A stretch of DNA of 11,943 bases, taken from an uncultured Bacilli bacterium. Lineage in GTDB: Bacteria > Bacillota_I > Bacilli_A > RF39 > UBA660. The stretch is from contig CAKPDJ010000040.1 of NCBI GenBank assembly GCA_934148875.1, positions 1 to 11,943 of the forward strand, read 5' to 3'. The notes beneath the pieces are model-generated. The model worked only from the letters and a program-made list of their open reading frames with translations, had not been told where the DNA came from and made no database searches. Of the stretch, positions 6,132-11,943 are shown one piece after another (position 1 is the stretch's first letter; every line of letters begins with the position of its first letter). The position numbers were made by a program, and so were the translations under genes.

Positions 6132-6830
6132 TTAATAATTTTCTATATTATTAAATGTCCAAACTCTATTTACTATTTCTAATGCACCACTACCACAGTA
6201 TTTACAAGTCTTAACACCAACATCACTAATAGGAGCTCCACAATTTGGACAATTAAGACCAAGTGCTTTTTCATTATCACTAACCTGATTACTATCAACA
6301 ATATAAACAAAGTCAACTTTATAACGATCTTGAACCTTTTTACGTCTTTTTTTATTAGTAGTTAAATAATACTCCAAACTAGTTTGAAAATACATTGTAG
6401 CTACACCGTTCTTATTTTCATATTTACTTAAAACCGTTTTATGAAAACGAATTTGATCAAATTTAACTTCTTTATCTTTATAATCATCTATTCTACTCTT
6501 AACAAAAGCTATTGCCTTATTACTATTATATTTAAAATCTGTAATATCACCATTCTCAATAGCTTGAAAAGTATCTAAAATACTTTTTTCAACCATACTT
6601 TTAATTTCATTTAAGTTTACTTCCGGAAAATCTTTAAGTATTCTATCTTTATAAACACTCTCCATTCCGTAAACTGATTTAGGTGTATTCTCAGCTTCCC
6701 ATTCCGATTCTTCTATTAATTTGTTCAAATCTGTTGTATTAAAATATTTTAATAAAAATGCCTGAAACTTTCTTTTAAGTACAAGAAAGATAATAATTAA
6801 TATTAAAAGAACAATTAAAAAAATCAACAT
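6132..6830 (-). CDS. membrane-anchored Tim44-like domain protein with zinc ribbon
   Basis: The 232-aa product starts with one strong membrane helix (about residues 2-19), followed by a basic stretch and a charged linker. A domain at about 40-190 resembles the Tim44-like fold: an acidic W-rich beginning, the KDFPEVNLNEIKSMVEKSIL helix near 66, and a strand-rich part including the VATMYFQTSLEYYLT segment. At the C-terminus CPNCG (about 194) and CKYCG (about 209) make a four-cysteine zinc ribbon. Firmicute proteins of this architecture are known but have no established function. The frame can begin at an ATG at 6843-6845, but AGGTGAT lies between it and the ATG at 6828-6830, which is preferred. 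Its terminator is at 6098-6127. It is divergent from the peptidase gene, with 104 nt between them. Confidence 0.75.
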   Translation of the reverse strand: MLIFLIVLLILIIIFLVLKRKFQAFLLKYFNTTDLNKLIEESEWEAENTPKSVYGMESVYKDRILKDFPEVNLNEIKSMVEKSILDTFQAIENGDITDFKYNSNKAIAFVKSRIDDYKDKEVKFDQIRFHKTVLSKYENKNGVATMYFQTSLEYYLTTNKKRRKKVQDRYKVDFVYIVDSNQVSDNEKALGLNCPNCGAPISDVGVKTCKYCGSGALEIVNRVWTFNNIENY

Positions 6831-6860
6831 AGTATCACCTGACATTAGTATATCAAAAAA

Positions 6861-6866
6861 ATTATA
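6861..6866 (-). promoter_or_regulatory. possible -10 element for the Tim44-like gene
   Basis: A perfect TATAAT on the minus strand lies about 25 nt upstream of the SD of the gene at 6132-6830, in the divergent intergenic region 6831-6934. No good -35 is visible at 16-18 nt. This region must also hold the plus-strand peptidase promoter, for which TATAGA/TAGAAT near 6910-6916 is the only weak candidate. Confidence 0.35.
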
Positions 6867-6934
6867 TAAATGAATAGACTTAAAATAATGAATCTAGTAA
6901 AATTAAACTATAGAATAAAAAATGGAGTAATTTC

Positions 6935-7588
6935 ATGCAAAAAATTTTAAAATATTTAATAATTAATTATACAGAAAAAGATTTAGAATACATTGAAGAA
7001 ATGATAGATAAAATTGAATCAATATCACAAGAAATTATGAACTTTTTCGAATTAAAGAAAATTCAAAACAAAATTGAAGTAAATTTAAATTCAGAATTAG
7101 ACATTTTCAGGAAAAAATACTTAGAAACTGGTTATTATTTAAGCGATGACAATACTGTACCCAAATGGATATGTGGATTTAGTTTTGATAATAAAATAGA
7201 AACTTTAACTTTAAAAGAGTATCAAAAAACATACAATCATAAAAATGCCAATATAAACGACTTATGCTATTTAATTTTACATGAATTTTGCCATGCCTGT
7301 TATGATCTAGTATCAACTTGTGATGATTGGTATGCATGGTTAAATGAAGGAATTGCTACAACAATATCACACCAATACGATAATAAGCCTCTTACTTTTG
7401 ACATAACATTGGAAGAAGCAATATATGGGTGTCAAGACTACAATAATTTTCACACCATGTTCGTTATTATTTATCAAAAGTATGGCAAAGAATATATATT
7501 AAATTTAATTAAAAACTATAAACTACTAGAAACAAAAACACCAAAATTAATTACGGAAACAAAAAAAATAATAAAAGAGGTATCTTAA
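6935..7588 (+). CDS. putative zinc metallopeptidase (HExxH, gluzincin type)
   Basis: A 217-aa protein with a zinc-peptidase active site: HEFCH at residues 116-120 (zinc-binding histidines 116 and 120, catalytic Glu 117), then 17 residues to Glu 138 in NEG, the usual third ligand of gluzincins. The preceding LCYLIL and following WLNEGIATTISHQY are typical of the two active-site helices. The N-terminal 60 residues look helical and charged; the C-terminal 50 are helical. There is no signal peptide or membrane helix, so it probably acts in the cytoplasm. Substrate is unknown. The ATG at 6935 has GGAG 7 nt upstream. It is on the plus strand between minus-strand genes, divergent from the Tim44-like gene and convergent with eno. 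Its stop codon lies in the loop of the shared terminator. Confidence 0.8.
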   Translation: MQKILKYLIINYTEKDLEYIEEMIDKIESISQEIMNFFELKKIQNKIEVNLNSELDIFRKKYLETGYYLSDDNTVPKWICGFSFDNKIETLTLKEYQKTYNHKNANINDLCYLILHEFCHACYDLVSTCDDWYAWLNEGIATTISHQYDNKPLTFDITLEEAIYGCQDYNNFHTMFVIIYQKYGKEYILNLIKNYKLLETKTPKLITETKKIIKEVS

Positions 7589-7599
7589 ATACCTCTTTT
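7573..7599. terminator. bidirectional terminator between the peptidase gene and eno
   Basis: AAAAGAGGTAT (7573-7583) pairs perfectly with ATACCTCTTTT (7589-7599) over 11 bp around the loop CTTAA, which contains most of the last codon's end and the TAA stop (7586-7588) of the plus-strand gene. U-rich tails exist in both directions, better on the minus strand, so it can end both converging transcripts. Confidence 0.85.
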
Positions 7600-7607
7600 A
7601 ATTATAA

Positions 7608-8840
7608 TTATTTTTCAAGTTCTTCTTCAATTCTCATTAATTGATTATACTTACAAATTCTATCAGTTCTAGACATACTACCCGTTTTAATTTGTCCTAA
7701 ATCAAGTCCAACAGCTAAATCAGCTATAGTAGTATCCTCTGTTTCACCACTTCTATGAGAAATAATAGTGCTATAACCATTTCTTCTAGCTAAATCAATA
7801 GTTTCAAGTGTTTCTGTAATAGTACCAATTTGATTAACTTTTAATAGAATAGCATTTCCAGCATGATGATCAATTCCCATTTGTAAGCATTCTTTATTTG
7901 TAACAAATAAGTCATCACCAACTAATTGAATTTTATCACCAAGTCTACTAGTAATTTTACTAAATCCTTCCCAATCATTTTCATCAACTGGGTCTTCTAT
8001 AGAAATAATAGGATATTTAGTAACCAATTCTTCATAAAAATCGATAAGTTCATCAGTAGTTAAACTACGTCCTTCACCAACTAAATTATATTTACCAGTT
8101 TCTTTATCATAGAATTCACTTGCTGCAACATCTATAGCTATATTAACATCTTTTCCTGGAACATAACCAGCTTTGTTAATTGCCTCCATAATAAGTTCAA
8201 AGCCTTCACTATTAGATTGTAAGTCTGGAGCAAATCCACCCTCATCACCAACACCAGTAGCTAAAACTTTACTATTTAATACTTTCTTTAAGTTATGGAA
8301 TACTTCAGCACCAATTCTAACACGATCATGTATAGTATCAGCCATTGGAATAATCATAAATTCTTGGAAATCAAGTTTATTATCAGCATGAGCACCACCA
8401 TTAATAATATTCATCATTGGTCTAGGTAATGTAGTACCATTTCCAATATAACGATAAAGTGGTAAACCCTTTTGATTAGCACTAGCCTTCATAGCAGCCA
8501 TACTAATACCTAAAATAGCATTAGCACCATATTTAGACTTAGTCTTAGTTCCATCAGCATTTATCATAGCATAATCAAGTTCTTTTTGATTTTCTGCATC
8601 CATTCCTATTACTAAATCACGAAGTGGTCCATTTACATTAGCTACAGCATTTAAAACACCTTTACCCATAAAACGAGTTCCACCATCACGCATTTCTGAT
8701 GCTTCTCTTTCGCCAGTTGAAGCACCACTTGGTACAGCAGCACGACCTAAAGTACCATCTTCTAAGATAACATCTACTTCTACAGTAGGATTACCTCTTG
8801 AATCTAATATTTCTCTACCTTTTACATCGATAATTTTCAT
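7608..8840 (-). CDS. eno: enolase (phosphopyruvate hydratase)
   Basis: Enolase converts 2-phosphoglycerate to phosphoenolpyruvate in glycolysis, in the cytoplasm. The 410-aa product has all key residues: LDSRGNPTVEV near 12, GGAHADN (His near 151), GDEGGFAP with catalytic Glu 200, Asp 237 in AIDVAASEF, Glu 282 in SIEDP, Asp 309 in GDDLFVTN, catalytic Lys 334 in LLKVNQIGT, and SHRSGETEDTTIADLA near 361. The start at ATG 8838-8840 has AAGGAG 8 nt upstream; the eight-codon longer frame contains that SD. It ends at IEEELEK, about 18 residues earlier than the B. subtilis enzyme. It lies 27 nt after the 73-aa orphan gene and probably belongs to the murD transcript, as I see no promoter in the gap. 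It ends at the shared terminator at 7573-7599. Confidence 0.97.
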   Translation of the reverse strand: MKIIDVKGREILDSRGNPTVEVDVILEDGTLGRAAVPSGASTGEREASEMRDGGTRFMGKGVLNAVANVNGPLRDLVIGMDAENQKELDYAMINADGTKTKSKYGANAILGISMAAMKASANQKGLPLYRYIGNGTTLPRPMMNIINGGAHADNKLDFQEFMIIPMADTIHDRVRIGAEVFHNLKKVLNSKVLATGVGDEGGFAPDLQSNSEGFELIMEAINKAGYVPGKDVNIAIDVAASEFYDKETGKYNLVGEGRSLTTDELIDFYEELVTKYPIISIEDPVDENDWEGFSKITSRLGDKIQLVGDDLFVTNKECLQMGIDHHAGNAILLKVNQIGTITETLETIDLARRNGYSTIISHRSGETEDTTIADLAVGLDLGQIKTGSMSRTDRICKYNQLMRIEEELEK

Positions 8841-8867
8841 ATTTATTTCTCCTTTTCTATTCAATTA

Positions 8868-9089
8868 TTAATAACGAGTTTTACAAGAGACTGTCTCAGC
8901 CCAATCTTCATTTTCTCTTCTTATTTTATCCATACGCATTTGATATAGATATTGTAAACATTTCATATCTTCACTTACTTCTCTAAGGCGTTTGCCCATT
9001 AGTTGTGCTGGTCTTAATACTAATTCATCAACATTTCCACTTAACATATTAGGATTAATATTTATATTATTTGCCTCTTTATTTGCCAT
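8868..9089 (-). CDS. hypothetical 73-aa protein between murD and eno
   Basis: I do not recognise this protein. It starts with an asparagine-rich, probably disordered 20 residues, then a helix-forming, charged segment (about 25-65) with GKRLREVSEDMKCLQYLYQM and further Arg/Glu/Trp, and ends CKTRY. Two cysteines lie at about 43 and 69. There is no membrane helix or signal. The ATG at 9087-9089 is inside the murD end (11-nt overlap) and has no clear SD at proper distance, so translation is probably coupled to murD. Compact fit between murD and eno (27-nt gap) is the main reason to accept it as real. The helix could serve protein or RNA binding, but nothing in the sequence decides this. Confidence 0.6.
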   Translation of the reverse strand: MANKEANNININPNMLSGNVDELVLRPAQLMGKRLREVSEDMKCLQYLYQMRMDKIRRENEDWAETVSCKTRY

Positions 9090-10443
9090 CGCTATTCGTC
9101 AACTCTCTTACATATTTTTTAAATTCTGCCCCACGTTCTTCGCATTCTTTATATTGATCCCATGAAGCACTAGCAGGACTTAGTAATATTATATCACCAT
9201 TTTCACTAATATTCCATGCTGTTTCAAAAGCATCTTTTAAATGTTCATACTGGTAAGTTGAAATATTCATTTTATCTCCAAACTCTTTGACACGACTTCT
9301 ACAACTACCAATAGCCATAATTGCTTTTACATTATCAACATAATTAGCTAATTCATTAAAATCTTGTCCTCTCTCATATCCACCTAAGAACAAAATAGTT
9401 GGTTGTCTAAAAGAAGATAATGCAATCTGACAACATTTAATATTAGTAGCTTCTGTATCATTATAGAATTTTCTACCATTAACTTCTGCTACAAATTCTA
9501 AACGATGTTCTACTCCTCCAAAATCTTTTAAAACTGAACAAATAGCTTCATTACTAACACCAAATTCTTTAACAGCTAAAATGGCTGCCATAATATTCTC
9601 ATAATTATGATTACCAATTAATTTAATTTGATCTAAATCAACTATTTTTTCATCATAGTAATAAATAGCTTCATCTTTTATATAAGCACCATTTATCTCA
9701 TTTTTACTAGAAAAATATTTAACATGTGATTTAATACTCCTAGTTAATGACATAGCCTCTTCATTTTCCATATTAGTAATAGCTATATCTTCTTTAGTTT
9801 GATTACTAAAAATACGTCTTTTTACATCTTTATAATGTTCATAAGTCTTCATAAATTCAATATGAGCTTCACTAATATTAGTTAAAACAGCTATATTAGG
9901 ATGATATTCCTTAACATTTTCTAACTGCTGGCAACTAATTTCATCCACTATAATATCATTTTCCTGTAGTTTATTAATAATACCACACAATGGATAACCA
10001 ATATTTCCTACTAAATGTACACTCTTACCATCTTTTTCTATAAACTTATAAATCAAAGTAGTAGTAGTAGTTTTACCATTAGTACCAGTAATTCCTATTA
10101 ACTTAATATTTTTATCTTTAGGTATTAAGCGATAAGCCATTTCAGTTTCATTAATAACTTCTATACCAAGTTCTCTAGCTTTTAATACATATTGATGATC
10201 AATAGCTATACCAGGACTTTTGATTAAATATTGAAAACTATTATCTAGTAAATCATCAGGATGTCCACCAAATATAAACTCTACTCCCTTTCCTTTTAAT
10301 TCATTTACTTTAGCTTCATCATTAGGATTCATTTCCTTAAAGTCATTAACAATTACCGTATTACCTCTTTCTATTAAAAGTTTTGCTGCATCATAACCAC
10401 TTCTAGCAAACCCTAATATAAGTATTTTATTATTTTCAAACAC
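9079..10443 (-). CDS. murD: UDP-N-acetylmuramoyl-L-alanine--D-glutamate ligase MurD
   Basis: MurD adds D-glutamate to UDP-MurNAc-L-Ala, using ATP, in the cytoplasmic phase of peptidoglycan synthesis. The 454-aa length is normal. An N-terminal nucleotide-sugar-binding domain begins with ILILGFARSGYDAAKLL. The ATP P-loop GITGTNGKTT lies near 117-126, GNIGYP near 146, TNISEAHIEF near 188, YKDVKRRIF (the family's carbamylated-lysine helix) near 204, GNHNYENIMAA near 277, EHRLE near 312, and the C-terminal LSPASASWDQY block. The frame can extend to an ATG at 10456-10458, but GAGGGTGG lies between it and the GTG at 10441-10443, at 5 nt spacing, so GTG is preferred. Compared with the family consensus, NDSKATN reads NDTEATN and SSFQLE reads SCQQLE. 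It heads the murD - 73-aa gene - eno block and is divergent from the FemAB-type gene. Confidence 0.93.
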   Translation of the reverse strand: MFENNKILILGFARSGYDAAKLLIERGNTVIVNDFKEMNPNDEAKVNELKGKGVEFIFGGHPDDLLDNSFQYLIKSPGIAIDHQYVLKARELGIEVINETEMAYRLIPKDKNIKLIGITGTNGKTTTTTLIYKFIEKDGKSVHLVGNIGYPLCGIINKLQENDIIVDEISCQQLENVKEYHPNIAVLTNISEAHIEFMKTYEHYKDVKRRIFSNQTKEDIAITNMENEEAMSLTRSIKSHVKYFSSKNEINGAYIKDEAIYYYDEKIVDLDQIKLIGNHNYENIMAAILAVKEFGVSNEAICSVLKDFGGVEHRLEFVAEVNGRKFYNDTEATNIKCCQIALSSFRQPTILFLGGYERGQDFNELANYVDNVKAIMAIGSCRSRVKEFGDKMNISTYQYEHLKDAFETAWNISENGDIILLSPASASWDQYKECEERGAEFKKYVRELTNSDGK

Positions 10444-10462
10444 ATATACCACCCTCATATTA

Positions 10463-10468
10463 ATTATA
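10463..10468 (-). promoter_or_regulatory. -10 element of the murD promoter
   Basis: A perfect TATAAT on the minus strand lies 13 nt before the murD SD. The -35 is not clear: TAGACA is present but 20 nt upstream of the -10. With the divergent femAB-type promoter at 10499-10527, both promoters share a 113-nt region. Confidence 0.45.
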
Positions 10469-10498
10469 CTATAAAAAGAAGAATATTTTGTCTAAAGA

Positions 10499-10527
10499 TT
10501 GATAATTTTTAAAAAATATGTTATAAT
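10499..10527 (+). promoter_or_regulatory. sigma-A-type promoter of the FemAB-type gene
   Basis: TTGATA (10499-10504), a 17-nt spacer and a perfect TATAAT (10522-10527) preceded by TG one base upstream give a near-ideal extended -10 promoter. The start of transcription would be about 20 nt before the ATG, after a short leader holding the strong AGAGGGGG SD. Confidence 0.88.
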
Positions 10528-10556
10528 AAGTGTCCTTAAAAAGAGGGGGAATAAAT

Positions 10557-11801
10557 ATGAAAATTATTACTTTATCAGAAGAACAATTTAATAATTTTGC
10601 TAATAACCATAAATATAGTAATATCTATCAAACAATAAGTTATGCTAAAGTTATGAAAACTGAAGGATATGACTACCATCTCCTAGGTTTTATAAATAAT
10701 AGTAATGAATTAATTGGGGCTACAATGATATTATTTAAAAAAGTATTCCTTAATTATAAAATGGCTTATGCTCCATTTGGATTTTTAATAGATTACTCAG
10801 ATAATGATTTAGTAGAAGAATTAACAAATCGTTTAAAACTATTATTAATAAAACAGAAATTCATATACTTAAAAATAAACCCTAATATTCATTGTTCAGA
10901 AAGAGATAAACACGGTAATATTATTTCATATAACCCTGAAGTGAATGATATACTAGAAATACTTCAAAAAAACGGTTATATTCATAAAGGATTTAACAAT
11001 TACTTTGAAAATGAAAAACCACGTTGGAATGCTATAGTTAAACTAACTGCTTCTAATAAAAATATATATAAAAATTTAAGCAAACAAACTAGGAATAAAA
11101 TTAATAAAGCTATTAGATCTGGTATCGAAATTGAAGAAGGTACTAAAGACGATTTACCTACATTATATGAATTTATTAAAAATAAACACCATCGTAGTTT
11201 GAAATATTATAATAACATCATTAAAGAATATGGTGATGATGCTAAAATATATTTAGCTAAATTAAATACAGAAAAATATGTGTCATTAAGTAAAGATTTA
11301 TATGAAAAAGAACTCGATATAAATGAAACATTAAATCAAAAACTTCAAGAAGTAAGTAGAAAAGGAAAAGATATAACTACTCTTATTAATAAAAAGATGG
11401 AATCTGATAAAAGAGTATCTAACTATCAGGCAAGTCTTATTCAAGCTACCAATCTTTTAAGTACATACCCAGATGGTATAATAATTGGTGGATTATTAGC
11501 AATTAAAAACAATAATAAACTAAATATGATTATTGAAGGTTTTAACCAAACGTATCGTAATTTCAATCCTAACTACTTATTAAAGTGGGAAATAATTAAA
11601 AAAGCTAACGAAGAAGGATATCAATATTTCAACCTAAATGGAATAGTTGGAGAATTTAACGAACAGAATAAATATTCAGGGTTGAACGAAATGAAATTAG
11701 GTTTCAATGCACAAGCACTAGAATTTATTGGTGAATTTGACCTAATTATAAACAAAACAGTTTACAACTTATATACAAAGAAAAAAGAGAAAAATAAATA
11801 A
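10557..11801 (+). CDS. FemAB/MurM-family aminoacyl-tRNA-dependent peptidyltransferase
   Basis: FemA/B/X and MurM enzymes transfer amino acids from aminoacyl-tRNA to the lysine side chain of lipid II or its growing cross-bridge, on the inner face of the membrane. The 414-aa product has the normal family length and plan: two GNAT-like halves, with YQTISYAKVMKTEGYDYHLL near 24 and the APFGF strand near 72, and a charged helical insert at about 239-299 that matches the coiled-coil arm. The C-terminal half carries YPDGIIIGGLLAI, the family pattern YFNLNGIVGEF near 357 and GLNEMKLGFNAQALEFIGEFDL near 375. The ATG at 10557 follows AGAGGGGG by about 7 nt; the nine-codon upstream GTG extension contains this SD. 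The amino acid added cannot be read from sequence. It is divergent from murD, another peptidoglycan gene. Confidence 0.9.
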   Translation: MKIITLSEEQFNNFANNHKYSNIYQTISYAKVMKTEGYDYHLLGFINNSNELIGATMILFKKVFLNYKMAYAPFGFLIDYSDNDLVEELTNRLKLLLIKQKFIYLKINPNIHCSERDKHGNIISYNPEVNDILEILQKNGYIHKGFNNYFENEKPRWNAIVKLTASNKNIYKNLSKQTRNKINKAIRSGIEIEEGTKDDLPTLYEFIKNKHHRSLKYYNNIIKEYGDDAKIYLAKLNTEKYVSLSKDLYEKELDINETLNQKLQEVSRKGKDITTLINKKMESDKRVSNYQASLIQATNLLSTYPDGIIIGGLLAIKNNNKLNMIIEGFNQTYRNFNPNYLLKWEIIKKANEEGYQYFNLNGIVGEFNEQNKYSGLNEMKLGFNAQALEFIGEFDLIINKTVYNLYTKKKEKNK

Positions 11802-11815
11802 AGTTTTTCTCTTTT
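11783..11815. terminator. AT-rich hairpin overlapping the end of the FemAB-type gene
   Basis: AAAAGAGAAAAA (11783-11794) pairs over 12 bp with TTTTTCTCTTTT (11804-11815) around a 9-nt loop that includes the TAA stop at 11799-11801. Only two pairs are G-C and the plus-strand U-tail is interrupted. It may add to the stronger terminator 11 nt downstream, or catch minus-strand tuf transcripts. Confidence 0.4.
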
Positions 11816-11825
11816 ATTAATATAC

Positions 11826-11857
11826 AAAAAAACTCTAAGAACACTTAGAGTTTTTTA
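11826..11857. terminator. bidirectional terminator between the FemAB-type gene and tuf
   Basis: ACTCTAAG (11832-11839) and CTTAGAGT (11844-11851) pair around an AACA loop, extended by A-U pairs, with six T on the plus strand and a matching run on the minus strand. It is placed between converging genes and can stop both. Confidence 0.9.
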
Positions 11858-11873
11858 TCATATTAGTTACGAA

Positions 11874-11943
11874 TTAAGCATCAATTTTGCTAACTGAACC
11901 AGCACCAACAGTACGTCCACCTTCACGGATAGAGAACTTAGTT
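11874..11943 (-). CDS. tuf: elongation factor Tu, C-terminal end (partial)
   Basis: Only the last 22 codons and stop are inside the window; the gene continues past the right edge. The minus strand reads TKFSIREGGRTVGAGSVSKIDA then TAA, which is the highly conserved end of EF-Tu (usual pattern FAIREGGRTVGAGxVxxI). EF-Tu delivers aminoacyl-tRNA to the ribosome as a GTPase. Codon choice here favours GGT, CGT and GCT, unlike the more AT-rich neighbours, as expected for a very highly expressed gene. It ends about 17 nt before the bidirectional terminator. Confidence 0.95.
   Translation of the reverse strand, partial: TKFSIREGGRTVGAGSVSKIDA

Noticed and set aside
8173..8391. 72-aa plus-strand open frame inside eno
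   Set aside because: It lies antisense to the conserved catalytic region of enolase, has no SD, and reads as low-complexity serine-rich shadow sequence.
10444..10556. Riboswitch or T-box leader before murD or the FemAB-type gene
   Set aside because: Both leaders are only about 15-30 nt, too short for a structured riboswitch, and no terminator-antiterminator pair is visible.

Overview
The window is a dense, strongly AT-rich stretch of bacterial chromosome with a low-GC Gram-positive (Bacillota) gene set. TGG is used for tryptophan and the tspO frame ends in TGA, so the code is standard and not the Mycoplasma code. AT content, protein divergence and compact layout suggest a minor Bacilli or Erysipelotrichia/RF39-like gut lineage; that placement is inference from style, not a database match.

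Most genes are on the minus strand. From the right edge leftward: the C-terminal end of EF-Tu (minus), a bidirectional terminator, a plus-strand FemAB/MurM-type peptidyltransferase, and, divergent from it, a minus-strand murD - 73-aa orphan - eno block. A plus-strand zinc metallopeptidase converges on eno and shares a hairpin terminator with it. Divergent from the peptidase are a membrane-anchored Tim44-like/zinc-ribbon protein, a TspO/MBR membrane protein and an unrecognised 195-aa protein. Then come secG with its own promoter and terminator, rnr with its own promoter, a CapA-family protein, smpB, and ssrA (tmRNA) with its own promoter and terminator. At the left end is a 90-aa unknown protein.

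The backbone eno ... secG - rnr - smpB - ssrA matches the order known from Bacillus subtilis, where these genes form the ribosome-rescue neighbourhood. Here it carries two sets of extra genes: the 4996-7588 block between eno and secG, and the CapA-family gene between rnr and smpB. rnr, the CapA-family gene and smpB overlap by 29 and 26 nt and so look translationally linked. RNase R, SmpB and tmRNA work together in rescuing stalled ribosomes and destroying the faulty mRNA. MurD and the FemAB-type enzyme both act in peptidoglycan precursor synthesis.

Several starts were shortened from the longest open frame because a clear Shine-Dalgarno sits inside the longer version. The main points for a second look are an unusual tmRNA tag ending in Tyr-Ala-Ala, the CapA gene wedged into the rescue operon, a tspO gene without a convincing start codon, three unrecognised small proteins, a peptidase whose stop codon lies in the loop of a shared terminator, and departures from consensus in MurD, enolase and RNase R. 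I saw no CRISPR array, complete insertion sequence or clear defence system.
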